DNA from: Flavitalea plasmicola | GTDB taxonomy: Bacteria; Bacteroidota; Bacteroidia; Chitinophagales; Chitinophagaceae | NCBI RefSeq assembly: GCF_030546645.1 | Contig: NZ_JAUOTO010000006.1 | Location: 434,001 to 498,000 of the forward strand | Length of the DNA: 64,000 bases | Reading direction: 5' to 3' | In this document: in pieces, positions 36,059 to 45,305 of the stretch | Position numbering within the stretch: position 1 is the first letter of the stretch | Layout of the letters: each line of letters opens with the position of its first letter | The notes under the pieces: model-generated | Databases searched by the model: none | What the model was told of the DNA's origin: nothing | Seen by the model: only the letters and a program-made list of their open reading frames with translations | Position numbers and translations under genes: made by a program

Positions 36059-39000
36059 CTATGCATCCTCCTCTTCCGCCTCCTCACCGATCTCATGCAA
36101 TTCGACGGCAAGGTTGTTTGTCTTGACAAAATTACACCAATGACAATCCGGTTTTCCGCACCCCGTATAGAATTCCCGGTCCTGGATGCGTCGCCAGGTG
36201 GACTCTATCTGCTGGATGACAGTGGTGATATCGGCAGGCGTGATCAGGATCTTCACCTTGCGGTATTCCTTTTTTTTGTCCGGCTCGACAAAATCGAATT
36301 CCGTGCTGACCACTTTCCAGTCCTTCTGTTCATAGCTATCCACCAATATCTTATAAAATACGGCCTGCCGCCAGTAATCCCCGCCGTTAGGGGCCTTTGG
36401 GTTGGGCGGCGCCAGCTTTTCCCTCGCCTTATCCACGTCCCCCGTCTTATAATCGACGACGTTGACCTCTTTTCCCTGGAATTCCAGCTTGTCTAATTTG
36501 CCCTTCAGCGGGACTCCCTTTACCATCACATTACGGATATTCCTTTCCACCGCCACGATCTTATTCCACTGGAAGATATATTTGTCGTAATAGTTGCCCA
36601 GGACCTCCATACCATATTCCATCCGCCGTGCAAAGGCTTCCCGGGTGAAGATCTCCCGGTGACGATGCATATACCATATGAAATCCTGCAGCATCTCGTC
36701 TTTTTGCGGGAATTGCTCTGCTGCATGGGCCTTCATCTTTTCAAACAGCCGTTGCAGCGCAAAATGCACGGCGCTCCCGAATTCGGTGGCTTCGTTTTTG
36801 GGAGAAGGTATCCTTACCAGGTTCCGGTAATAAAACTCCAGGGGACACTTGAGATAGTTGTTAAGCGCCGTTACATTCATGATGAACTTTTCCAGCATGC
36901 GGGTAATGAATGCTTCTTCCGCTGCCGCAATCTCAGGCGCCACTGTTTCAGTAAAAGGCAGGGAGGCAAAGTCCGCATTGGCCTCCTCCGGTACCGCCAC
37001 CTTCTCCACGGACAATGCATGCTGATCCAGTATCTCCACAATAAAAACAGAAGGTTCCAGCTCCTTACCATCCGGACGATAGCGGGAATAAGAAATGAAC
37101 AGATGTTGTTCCACCCGTGTAAGCGCGACATAAAACAGCCTCCGCAGTTCTTCCTCGTCAGAGGCCTTGGAATCACCGTTCACCCGGGAGGAGAACAGGG
37201 TATCCGGATACCTGTAGCCTCCGCCCGGCTTACGTTTCTTTTCCCAGGTGGCCGCATTACAACCGGCGAAAAATACATATTCGAATTCCAGACCCTTGGA
37301 GCCATGCGCAGTGAGGAGATTGACGGCCTTATCGCTCCCCGCCACCTGTATCAGGGGAAGAGAGATGCCATTGTCCTTCATCAGGTCGATCATCTGGACC
37401 AGCCGCTCCAGGTTCAGGTCCGGATCACGCCGGGATTCTTCCTTAATGAAGTCGAACAAGGCCGTAATGATCTGCATCAGCCAGATCTTCTCGGGGCTTT
37501 GCATGATGTAGGCCAGTACTCCCGTATCCCGGATACAGTTTTCAAATAAGGTCTGTAAGGTAACATTCGACGCATCCCCTATCAGTTTTTCCAGGGCCCG
37601 GCTGGCCTTTTTCATACCCTCCGGCAGACCGCTGTCGAATAGGTCCCGTGCCGGACGACCCGCTTTTTCAGAGAGCAGGCGCCGGATGGAAGTTTTCTGA
37701 TCGCTGAACTGCCGTTCAGCCACCTCTACGGATAGCTTGGCGATTTCGAGTGGAGGGATGGAGAAAAAGTCGAAATGCAGGATCTCGAACAGCATTTCAT
37801 CGCCGCCATAAGGAGCGTCATGCTCCGCAGCCAGGTATCGCAGCAATAAGATGATCTTTTGTGCAAAAGGGACTTCAAACAGGTTGAGACTGCGCTTGCT
37901 ATACACCGGTATTTTCTTCAGCTGCAGGAAACGGGCAAGCTCCTCGCCATATTTGTTTTCCTTATAAATAATGGCGATCCTTCCCGGAGCAACTCCCTCT
38001 TCTGTTACCAGTTTTTCAACATGGAGGGTAATATCCGTCATTTCCTCCCGGGGATCCTTGTATTCCAGGATATGGGGGGGGTATTTCAGGTGGCTGATGA
38101 GGGGATGACTGGACACCAGCTGTTTGGACAGACCGGGGAGCTGGCGGACCAGCCGCTCCATATTCTTATCGATCAGGGTCTTGGAGATATCCAGGATAGG
38201 CTGGGTGGACCGGTAATTATTGGTAAGGACCACGGTAAGCAGATCCTTTTCATATTGATGGGCGAAATCCAGCATATTCTCCACGTTGGCGCCCTGGAAA
38301 CGGTAGATGCTCTGATCGTCATCTCCCACGACAAATACATTCGGCTGCGCCCAATAGCTGATGAGCAGGTTTACCAGCCTGTTCTGGGTACCGCTGGTGT
38401 CCTGGTATTCGTCCACGAGAATGTATTGATATCGTTCCTGGTAGCTGGATAGTAATGCCTTGTTCTCCTCGAAGGCCCGGATCACCCAGTTGATCATGTC
38501 GTCGAAGTCATAGCGGTTACGCCGCCGCATGAGGTCCTGGAAGCCGTCGAACTCGCCTACGGCAGCGCGCAGCTTGCCCATCTTCTCAGCCTCCTCTGCA
38601 ATCTTGTCCGTGCGGACATCCCCCTTTTTGAATTCCTTCGTGGCACGCTTGGCTATAAACTCATCCCGGGTGGGAAGTTCCGCAAGGTATTGATCGATCT
38701 TTCCATTGATAAAGGCAGGCGTCCAGCCTTCCCGTTTCATAGTGGAAAAAAGGTTCTGCAGGTTGCTCATCTCAAAATAAACATCCCCCCGGTAGCGCTT
38801 CAACGGATGGTTCTTTGGGAAGGCATCGATCAGGGTCTTGAAAAGCTGGATCTTTTCAAGGTCGGAGATAGGATCCAGCGATGTCTTCTCGAAAAGAGGC
38901 AGATTTTCCTGGATGATGTCGTTGCAAAAGCTGTGAAAGGTATGAATATGAACTTTATAGGCGTCAGGACCGATAAAAGACAGCAGACGCCGTCGCATGG

Positions 39001-39232
39001 CAATGGCTCCCGCATCCGTATAGGTCAGACAAAGGATGTTTTCCGGGGATATATCCGTATTCAAAAGTATCTTCCCGATACGGGCTGCCAGGATCTGCGT
39101 TTTCCCTGTGCCGGGCCCCGCAATGACCATGACAGGCCCCTCCGTGGTGTCAACGGCGAGCCGCTGCTGATCGTTCAGCTTTCGATATTCTTCCCGGAAA
39201 TGTTGCTGGAGTTTCTCCCTTTGAATGGACAT
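36059..39232 (-). CDS. UvrD/PcrA-type helicase with C-terminal AddB-like nuclease domain
   Basis: From the ATG at 39232 it has 1057 residues; the frame opens 84 bases further up but the start MSIQREKLQQHFREEYRKLN fits. It is a superfamily 1 helicase: Walker A AGPGTGKT, motif II ILVDEYQDTS, motif III VGDDDQSIYRFQGA, and LTAHGSKGLEFEYVF. The C-terminal ~250 residues carry a PD-(D/E)xK nuclease (VVDYKTGD). Four cysteines (one in NYLKCPLEFYYRNL, three in CGKPDCHWC) are placed like the Fe-S cluster of AddB. It likely processes DNA ends in repair. Confidence 0.9.
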   Translation of the reverse strand: MSIQREKLQQHFREEYRKLNDQQRLAVDTTEGPVMVIAGPGTGKTQILAARIGKILLNTDISPENILCLTYTDAGAIAMRRRLLSFIGPDAYKVHIHTFHSFCNDIIQENLPLFEKTSLDPISDLEKIQLFKTLIDAFPKNHPLKRYRGDVYFEMSNLQNLFSTMKREGWTPAFINGKIDQYLAELPTRDEFIAKRATKEFKKGDVRTDKIAEEAEKMGKLRAAVGEFDGFQDLMRRRNRYDFDDMINWVIRAFEENKALLSSYQERYQYILVDEYQDTSGTQNRLVNLLISYWAQPNVFVVGDDDQSIYRFQGANVENMLDFAHQYEKDLLTVVLTNNYRSTQPILDISKTLIDKNMERLVRQLPGLSKQLVSSHPLISHLKYPPHILEYKDPREEMTDITLHVEKLVTEEGVAPGRIAIIYKENKYGEELARFLQLKKIPVYSKRSLNLFEVPFAQKIILLLRYLAAEHDAPYGGDEMLFEILHFDFFSIPPLEIAKLSVEVAERQFSDQKTSIRRLLSEKAGRPARDLFDSGLPEGMKKASRALEKLIGDASNVTLQTLFENCIRDTGVLAYIMQSPEKIWLMQIITALFDFIKEESRRDPDLNLERLVQMIDLMKDNGISLPLIQVAGSDKAVNLLTAHGSKGLEFEYVFFAGCNAATWEKKRKPGGGYRYPDTLFSSRVNGDSKASDEEELRRLFYVALTRVEQHLFISYSRYRPDGKELEPSVFIVEILDQHALSVEKVAVPEEANADFASLPFTETVAPEIAAAEEAFITRMLEKFIMNVTALNNYLKCPLEFYYRNLVRIPSPKNEATEFGSAVHFALQRLFEKMKAHAAEQFPQKDEMLQDFIWYMHRHREIFTREAFARRMEYGMEVLGNYYDKYIFQWNKIVAVERNIRNVMVKGVPLKGKLDKLEFQGKEVNVVDYKTGDVDKAREKLAPPNPKAPNGGDYWRQAVFYKILVDSYEQKDWKVVSTEFDFVEPDKKKEYRKVKILITPADITTVIQQIESTWRRIQDREFYTGCGKPDCHWCNFVKTNNLAVELHEIGEEAEEEDA

Positions 39233-39513
39233 AATATAAAGGTACACCACCGGCATCAATCCACCATTTAGTCCGTTGTCGCCTTGCCTATCCCATCCCG
39301 GGACTACTTTTGCCATCGATGCTCCGGGCCGCTATACTCCTGGAAGGAAATTCTAAACGGGTTTATCCGAAAAACAATAGGTAAAAACACTTATTCGTCT
39401 GCTGTATAAATCCCTAATTTGGAAAAAGTTGCCCAATAAATTGGAAAATGTCTTGATATGGGAATAAATTAGCCGATTCGACGTTAGAATCATATCCCTA
39501 TATAAACGCAAAT

Positions 39514-40875
39514 ATGAAAAACCATCATCCTTTCAAAGTATTTATCGTCGAGGACGATGTCTGGTATGGCAGTATGCTCCAGCATTACCTTTCCCTCAAT
39601 CCCGAGTACGAAGTTAAAAGGTTTGAATCCCCCCGGGAGTTTTTCGCGCAGTTACATGAGAATCCCGATGTGGTGACATTGGACTATTCCTTGCCGGATT
39701 GCGATGGGGCGGAGGTCCTGAAAAAGATCAGGGAGCACAACCCCGATATACGGGTCATCGTCATTTCGGGACAAGAGGATGTCGCCACGGCTATCAACCT
39801 GTTGAAGAACGGGGCCTTCGATTATATCGTGAAGGATGACGACACGAAGGACAGGCTCTGGAACAGCATTTTGCACCTGCGGGAGATCAGCAACCTCAAG
39901 CAGGAGGTGGAGACCCTGAAGACCCAGGTCGGACGTAAGTATGATTTCTCCCAGATGATCCTGGGGAAAAGCGAGCAGATCGAAAAAGTTTTCTCCCTGA
40001 TAGAAAAAGCCGCGAAGACAAATATTACCGTGTCGGTCACCGGTGAGACGGGGTCCGGGAAGGAAATGATCGCCAAGTCCATCCATTACAATTCCGAAAG
40101 GCACAAGCAGCCCTTCGTGGCCGTGAATGTGGCAGCCATCCCGAGAGAACTGATCGAGGCCGAGTTGTTCGGGCATGAAAAAGGTGCGTTCACGGGAGCC
40201 GTCACCCGCCGGATAGGGAAGTTCGAGGAGGCGGATAAGGGTACGCTGTTCCTGGATGAGATAGGGGAGCTGGATATCAATTTGCAGGCAAAACTTTTGC
40301 GTGTTCTGCAGGAGCGTGAGATCACCCGCATCGGCAGCAATACGGTTACCAAGATAGATGTTCGCATTGTCGTAGCGACGCATAAGAACCTGCTGGAAGA
40401 GGTGAAAAACAAGAATTTTCGCGAAGACCTTTATTACAGGTTGATCGGTCTGCCTATCTATTTGCCGCCGTTGAGAGAGAGGGGTAATGACATCCTGATC
40501 CTCTCCAAGCATTTCATCGACGGCTTCTGTAAGGAGAATAAGCTGGATAAAAAGACCCTGTCCCCCGAGTCTCAGCAAAAGCTGATGCAATATCCTTTTC
40601 CCGGGAATGTCCGTGAGTTGAAGTCGGTGGTGGAGCTGGCCGTCGTTATGGCGGATGAGGAGGTGATACATCCCGAGCACATTACATTGAACACGTCGGC
40701 CAGCATTGCTGACCTGCTCAACAAAGAAATGACCCTTAAAGAGTTCGAAATACAGATCCTGCAGCATTATTTGGACAAATATGACAAAGACGTTCTGCTC
40801 GTCGCCAAAAAGCTGGATGTAGGCAAGTCCACGCTTTACCGTATGATACAGAACGGGGAGCTCAAGATGAAGTAG
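39514..40875 (+). CDS. Sigma-54-dependent response regulator (NtrC/AtoC type)
   Basis: The 453-residue protein has an N-terminal receiver (phospho-acceptor Asp57 in VVTLDYSLPDCDG), a short coiled linker, and an AAA+ domain with Walker A GETGSGKE, the sigma-54 contact loop GAFTGA and Walker B TLFLDEIGEL. It ends in a Fis-type helix-turn-helix (VAKKLDVGKSTLYRMIQNG). It would activate sigma-54 promoters when phosphorylated. The cognate kinase is very probably the hybrid kinase 26 bases downstream. Targets are not visible with confidence in the window. Confidence 0.94.
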   Translation: MKNHHPFKVFIVEDDVWYGSMLQHYLSLNPEYEVKRFESPREFFAQLHENPDVVTLDYSLPDCDGAEVLKKIREHNPDIRVIVISGQEDVATAINLLKNGAFDYIVKDDDTKDRLWNSILHLREISNLKQEVETLKTQVGRKYDFSQMILGKSEQIEKVFSLIEKAAKTNITVSVTGETGSGKEMIAKSIHYNSERHKQPFVAVNVAAIPRELIEAELFGHEKGAFTGAVTRRIGKFEEADKGTLFLDEIGELDINLQAKLLRVLQEREITRIGSNTVTKIDVRIVVATHKNLLEEVKNKNFREDLYYRLIGLPIYLPPLRERGNDILILSKHFIDGFCKENKLDKKTLSPESQQKLMQYPFPGNVRELKSVVELAVVMADEEVIHPEHITLNTSASIADLLNKEMTLKEFEIQILQHYLDKYDKDVLLVAKKLDVGKSTLYRMIQNGELKMK

Positions 40876-40901
40876 ACCTATCCCTTTAAATCAGCGTCTG
40901 C

Positions 40902-43250
40902 ATGAATTTGCCACAAGAGTTGGTCAGAAATTATAGTTTTTACGAAGAGATACTGAACAAGATCCCCGCGGAGATCATCGTTGCAGATACGCAATACAGG
41001 TATCTTTTTGTAAACCCCGGAGCCGTACCGGACCCGCATCTTCGGGAATGGATGATCGGCAAGACCAACGAGGAGTTTTGCGCGTATGCGGGGCGATCGG
41101 AAATGACGGCAAGGTCCCGGCGTCAGGTATTTGGAAAAGTGATGCGTACGCGGCAGATGATAGAATGGAGCGAGGAGATAAAAGATGAAAAAGGCGGTTT
41201 TCAACATTACCTTCAGACGGTATACCCCGTATTGGATGACAACGGGGAAGTGCGATGGGTGATTATATATGGCGTGACTATCACGGAGAAAAAGGAGTTC
41301 GAAGAAAAGGTCAGGCGCAGTGAAAAAAGGTACAGGGACCTCTTTAATTATAGCCAGGCCCTCATCTGTACACATGATATGACAGGGAGGCTGCTGGCCG
41401 TCAACCCGGAGATCTGCAGGGTACTCGGCTATGCCGAAGATGAGATGCTGGGCAGCAGGATCCAAAATTTTATCCCTGCCGAACACCAGGAAAAATTCGA
41501 GCAGGAATACATAGACGCCATACGGACGAGCAACACCGCCGTCAGCGGCGTGTTTTGCGTCTTGAATAAGAAAGGCGAGCGGATCTATCTTTTGTATAAG
41601 AACTATAGGGTAGAGGAGCCCGGCCTGGAGCCTTATGTGATAGGCTTTTCACAGGACATCACGGAGAGGATCCACATGGAGAAGGAGCTGCGCTACGCTA
41701 AAAAGGTTACCGACGAGGTCGCCCAGGCGAAAGAGTCTTTCCTGGCACATATGAGTCATGAGATCCGCACGCCTATGAATGGCATCATGGGAATGGCCAG
41801 TTTGATGGCCAAGACCAGGTTGGACGACCAGCAACGGTATTACCTGAAATTGATCCAGGAGGCTGCCGGCAGTCTCCTGGTGATCGTGAATGATATATTG
41901 GACCTGGAGAAGATCGTGGCAGGCAAGCTGCAGCTCGAGAAGATCAACTTCAAGCTCGTGGAAAAGATCACCTCCTCCATACAAGCCTTTATCCACAAGG
42001 CGGAGGAAAAAGATTTAGGCCTAATCTTCCAGAATGGGATACCGGCAAATATGGTAGTGAAGGGCGATCCTTACAGGCTGAGCCAGGTGTTGAATAATAT
42101 ATTGAGCAATGCCTTGAAGTTTACGGAAAAAGGAAGGGTCACCATCGTGACAGGCATTATTGAACAAAACGAGGAATGGGCCGTTGTGGAAATTGTCGTT
42201 AGTGATACGGGCATCGGGATAAGCAAGGATCGTATCCGTACAATTTTCGAACCTTTTGAGCAAGCTGATGCCGCCATCTCCCGCAAATACGGGGGGACAG
42301 GCCTGGGACTGACCATCTGCAGGAATATGATCGAAATGCAGAATGGCGAATTGCTGGTGCAAAGTGAAGAAGGAAAAGGATCCGCATTTACTGTCCGGAT
42401 CCCCTATCAATTAAGTATGGAAGCTATGCAGGAAAATGAAACCAACCAGGATATTGATTACAAGAGCCTGGGACACAAAAAAGTATTAGTGGCCGAAGAT
42501 GTGGAGCTTAATCAGTACCTTGCCCGGCATATACTCGAATCATGGGATTTTGAGGTCACCATCGTTAGCAATGGGAAAGAAGCGGTTGATCAATTACAGG
42601 TAGAACCTTATGATTGCATCCTCATGGATGTGCAAATGCCGGAAATGGATGGTATGGAGGCAACGAGGCATATCCGGCAGCTGTCTGACCCCGCTAAGGC
42701 AAATATTCCTATTATAGCCTTGACAGCGAATGCGCTCAAAGGAGACAGCGAGCGATACCTGGCAGCTGGCATGAATGATTACCTGGCAAAACCTTTTGAT
42801 GAAGCCAGGCTATTCCGGGTGATCTCCAGGAACCTGACCGAAGACACACCTGGTTTGGCCACAGAAAAGAATATTCCCTTCAAAAACCATACAAGCATGT
42901 TACCCGAAAATAAGCTGTACGATCTGTCCATGGTACAATCGGTATCGGGAGGCGATGAAAGCTTTATTAAGAAAATGGTGGCTCTTTTTATCGAGACAGT
43001 ACCACAAAATCTGGAAGAGCTGGTCAACGCCACCCAGGAGGAAAATTGGGACCAGGTAGGCAAGACGGCGCATAAGCTAAAGTCTACGGTAGACTCCATG
43101 GGGATCAAATCCATCAAACAGGAGATCCGGACGGTGGAGGCCAATGCCAAGCAAAAAACGCAGCTGGAGGAGATCCCGGCATTGGTAAAAAGGATAGGAT
43201 CAGTCATCCATGAATGTATTGGTCAATTACAGTCCGAGATCATGCCGTAA
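40902..43250 (+). CDS. Soluble hybrid histidine kinase (PAS-PAS-HisKA-HATPase-REC-Hpt)
   Basis: The 782-residue protein has no transmembrane helix, so it senses from the cytoplasm. The domains in order are PAS (about 12-130), PAS/PAC (about 142-258), HisKA with His286 in FLAHMSHEIRTPMN, HATPase (DTGIGISKDRI, GGTGLGLTI), receiver with Asp576 in CILMDVQMPEMDG, and C-terminal Hpt with His724 in GKTAHKLKST. This makes a full internal phosphorelay. It follows the sigma-54-type regulator in the same operon and precedes a lone receiver gene. Confidence 0.95.
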   Translation: MNLPQELVRNYSFYEEILNKIPAEIIVADTQYRYLFVNPGAVPDPHLREWMIGKTNEEFCAYAGRSEMTARSRRQVFGKVMRTRQMIEWSEEIKDEKGGFQHYLQTVYPVLDDNGEVRWVIIYGVTITEKKEFEEKVRRSEKRYRDLFNYSQALICTHDMTGRLLAVNPEICRVLGYAEDEMLGSRIQNFIPAEHQEKFEQEYIDAIRTSNTAVSGVFCVLNKKGERIYLLYKNYRVEEPGLEPYVIGFSQDITERIHMEKELRYAKKVTDEVAQAKESFLAHMSHEIRTPMNGIMGMASLMAKTRLDDQQRYYLKLIQEAAGSLLVIVNDILDLEKIVAGKLQLEKINFKLVEKITSSIQAFIHKAEEKDLGLIFQNGIPANMVVKGDPYRLSQVLNNILSNALKFTEKGRVTIVTGIIEQNEEWAVVEIVVSDTGIGISKDRIRTIFEPFEQADAAISRKYGGTGLGLTICRNMIEMQNGELLVQSEEGKGSAFTVRIPYQLSMEAMQENETNQDIDYKSLGHKKVLVAEDVELNQYLARHILESWDFEVTIVSNGKEAVDQLQVEPYDCILMDVQMPEMDGMEATRHIRQLSDPAKANIPIIALTANALKGDSERYLAAGMNDYLAKPFDEARLFRVISRNLTEDTPGLATEKNIPFKNHTSMLPENKLYDLSMVQSVSGGDESFIKKMVALFIETVPQNLEELVNATQEENWDQVGKTAHKLKSTVDSMGIKSIKQEIRTVEANAKQKTQLEEIPALVKRIGSVIHECIGQLQSEIMP

Positions 43251-43440
43251 GGTCGTCCCCCCCCCGCCGGAATAAGGGTTCCATATATTTTTTTGTTCCC
43301 CCAATCTTAGAAAAGCATTCCCAAATAGGGAGCCCTGCACCCGCAGGACTAAATATTAAGAACTGATTTTCAATCAATTAGCTCCACGCTTTTTCTGGCA
43401 CCATTTTCCGGTGAAAGGAATGCACTACTAGCAATTATAT

Positions 43441-43827
43441 ATGGAATTCAACCAAGAGCCGGTTATTTTCGTCGTCGAGGATAACCTAATTTATCAAAAC
43501 CTTATCGCTAAGGAGCTTGAATCTGTTAGCAGCAACATTTATTTCTATACCAACGGAGAGTCCTGTCTGGATGAGCTGGACAAAGGTCCCACCATCATTG
43601 TGATGGATTACAACCTCGATGGTAAGCTGAATGGCCTGGACACGCTTCAACAGGTGAGGGCCGTCCATCCCGATGTTTACATCATCCTTTTTTCGAGCCA
43701 GAAAGGCTTGAATACAAAAGAGGTGCTTCTTCAATACGGTTCCTTCGACTTCCTGGAAAAGAATAGCTTATCGCTGCGCACCCTGCACCAAATGGTAGAT
43801 TGTGTTGTCTCTGCCGGGAAATCCTGA
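43441..43827 (+). CDS. Single-domain response regulator
   Basis: A 128-residue CheY-like receiver with the acidic pair in VVEDN, phospho-acceptor Asp56 in IIVMDYNLDG, Ser/Thr at LFSSQ, and Lys in FLEKNS. There is no output domain. It lies 190 bases after the hybrid kinase and could be an additional acceptor or phosphate sink of its Hpt domain. A run of nine C (43257-43265) lies in the gap just after the kinase stop. Confidence 0.9.
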   Translation: MEFNQEPVIFVVEDNLIYQNLIAKELESVSSNIYFYTNGESCLDELDKGPTIIVMDYNLDGKLNGLDTLQQVRAVHPDVYIILFSSQKGLNTKEVLLQYGSFDFLEKNSLSLRTLHQMVDCVVSAGKS

Positions 43828-43828
43828 C

Positions 43829-44479
43829 CTATCCGGGGATTCTTGAAATATATCGTTCTATTTCCTTGATCTGGCTGACGATCTGCGGAGTGGTGGGCTT
43901 CAGGGCCTTTGCCTTTCTGAAAAAGTCCTTGGCAGCACGGAATTCCCTTTTTGTCATCATGATAGAGCACAGCTGGAGGAAGGCGGCAGCCTGGTTTTCC
44001 TTATCGGGTAAACCCTTCCGGAGCGCCTGACGGATGTAGCTTTCTCCCTGACGGATATCGTTCTTTTGCATGGACAGCATCCCCATCTGTAGCAGACTGG
44101 CCCCTTCGGCTTCTTTCATTGGCATGCCCAGGTCCAGCCCTTTTTTCATGTTCACCTCAGCGCCAGAGAAATCATTTTTCATCATGGCGATATTCCCTTT
44201 CAACGTATAGTATACGCTCCGGATGGGCTTGTACAGCAGGCCAGGGAACTTGATAGAGTTCAGCACTTTTTCGGCTGCCTCCAGGTTACCGCTCTCCATA
44301 TGCTCCTGGATCAGCCGCAGAGGACCGAAGAAGAAGTAGCCGAAAAGCAGGATCACAGCTATAAAATATAGCAGGAAGGCAGGCCAGAAGCCGGCGGACA
44401 CATTGACCAGGATAGCCAGGGCCAGCAGGATTATGGCTATAGGGAGGCGATACTTGATGACGATATTATAAAACTTCAT
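43829..44479 (-). CDS. Membrane-anchored TPR-repeat protein
   Basis: From the ATG at 44479 it has 216 residues. Two adjacent N-terminal transmembrane helices (LPIAIILLALAILVNVSA and FWPAFLLYFIAVILLFGYFF) are followed by TPR-like helix pairs (LEAAEKVLNSI, IAMMKNDFSGAEVNMKKGLD, LSMQKNDIRQGESYIRQAL, AAAFLQLCSIMMTKREFRAA). It is probably a scaffold for protein interaction at the inner membrane. Its partner is unknown. It is convergent with the lone receiver gene, with 1 base between the ends. Confidence 0.8.
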   Translation of the reverse strand: MKFYNIVIKYRLPIAIILLALAILVNVSAGFWPAFLLYFIAVILLFGYFFFGPLRLIQEHMESGNLEAAEKVLNSIKFPGLLYKPIRSVYYTLKGNIAMMKNDFSGAEVNMKKGLDLGMPMKEAEGASLLQMGMLSMQKNDIRQGESYIRQALRKGLPDKENQAAAFLQLCSIMMTKREFRAAKDFFRKAKALKPTTPQIVSQIKEIERYISRIPG

Positions 44480-44585
44480 AGCTTTTATGGTATCCTTATG
44501 AGCCGGACACACGGTCAGCGCAAAGGGATTGCAAAGATAGGGCTATGCTATGAATTCTCCCCGATTCCTCTTGCCAATCCCGGCT

Positions 44586-45026
44586 TCAGAAGGTGTCGTC
44601 ATTGATCTCGATCCAATATCCATCCGGGTCCTGCAGGTACACCTGCTTTACCTTGTCCGGCCTTACCTGGGGCTCCTTACTGCTGCCCGCCCAGTTGCCA
44701 TACTTTACCTTGTTCTGGTCCAAATGAGCCGTAAAAGCCGCCATGGATGCCACGCTAAACGCAAGATGTATATTGATGTCGTGGGGGATATCCTCCTTGG
44801 CGCCCGACACCACATGCAGCTGTCCATGCTCGGAGATCCGGAACCAGACATGCTTTCCGTCATGGAAAGGCTCCGGAATGCGCTTCAGCTGCAGCACTTT
44901 TTCATAAAAATCAGCGCTCCTGCCCAGGTCTGTCACAAAGATGGTCTGATGGCTGAAATGAGGGCCCTGGCTATGGGCGGCAAACGCCAGCAGCAGGCAG
45001 GCGGCCAATGGGAACAATCGTCGCAT
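44586..45026 (-). CDS. Secreted VOC (glyoxalase/bleomycin-resistance fold) protein
   Basis: The 146-residue protein has a signal peptide (RRLFPLAACLLLAFAAHSQG) and a VOC domain: FSHQTIFVTDLGRSADFYEK, HVWFRISEHGQLHVV and the closing VYLQDPDGYWIEIND with the conserved metal-site glutamate. A periplasmic location is unusual for the fold but frequent in Bacteroidota. The substrate is unknown. Confidence 0.85.
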   Translation of the reverse strand: MRRLFPLAACLLLAFAAHSQGPHFSHQTIFVTDLGRSADFYEKVLQLKRIPEPFHDGKHVWFRISEHGQLHVVSGAKEDIPHDINIHLAFSVASMAAFTAHLDQNKVKYGNWAGSSKEPQVRPDKVKQVYLQDPDGYWIEINDDTF

Positions 45027-45148
45027 AATGAATGGTTTAAGGAATCCAAAGTACGCAATTACCGACAGCTAAAAAACCCACCTGTCCAATAGCATACCAT
45101 TCCGGATTACAAATTATATTATTAGCTGGTTAAAATGCCGGAATGCCT

Positions 45149-45156
45149 TATTTTTG
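45149..45156 (+). promoter_or_regulatory. -7 element of the tRNA-Arg promoter
   Basis: TATTTTTG matches TAnnTTTG 14 bases before the tRNA 5' end. The -33 region is weak. Confidence 0.5.
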
Positions 45157-45170
45157 CCGCCCAAACCATT

Positions 45171-45242
45171 GGTCCTGTAGTTCAATGGATAGAATAGAAG
45201 TTTCCTAAACTTTTGATACAGGTTCGATTCCTGTCAGGACTA
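45171..45242 (+). tRNA. tRNA-Arg (anticodon CCT)
   Basis: All four arms fold: acceptor GGTCCTG with CAGGACT (one G-T pair), D-stem GTTC/GAAT, anticodon stem GAAGT/ACTTT around the loop TTCCTAA giving anticodon CCT (reads AGG, Arg), and T-arm ACAGG-TTCGATT-CCTGT. The discriminator is A at 45242 and CCA is not encoded. Its last 10 bases are the start of a direct repeat with 47757-47769, pointing to use as an integration site. Confidence 0.95.
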
Positions 45243-45245
45243 CAA
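45233..45245 (+). repeat. Putative attachment site, tRNA copy
   Basis: GTCAGGACTACAA covers the tRNA 3' end plus three bases. It matches GTCCGGACTACAA at 47757-47769 in 12 of 13 positions. The two copies bracket the UvrA-like gene. Confidence 0.45.
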
Positions 45246-45258
45246 TATTATATTAATT

Positions 45259-45292
45259 ATCAAGGCCTTAAACGGCTGCTTAAAGCCTTGAT
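45259..45292. terminator. Hairpin between tRNA-Arg and the UvrA-like gene
   Basis: ATCAAGGC (45259-45266) pairs with GCCTTGAT (45285-45292), with inner TTAA/TTAA pairs. It lies between the tRNA and the convergent UvrA-like gene and may end transcription from either side. Confidence 0.5.
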
Positions 45293-45305
45293 TTGACTTG
45301 ATACG

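Noticed and set aside
43257-43265. Run of nine C as a phase-variable switch
   Set aside because: It lies after the kinase stop codon and not in an obvious promoter spacer, so slippage would have no clear effect.
43390-43415. Sigma-54 promoter in front of the lone receiver (CTGGCACCATTTTCCGG)
   Set aside because: The -24 box TGGCAC is perfect, but the -12 position reads TCCG instead of TTGC, and the GC doublet is essential.
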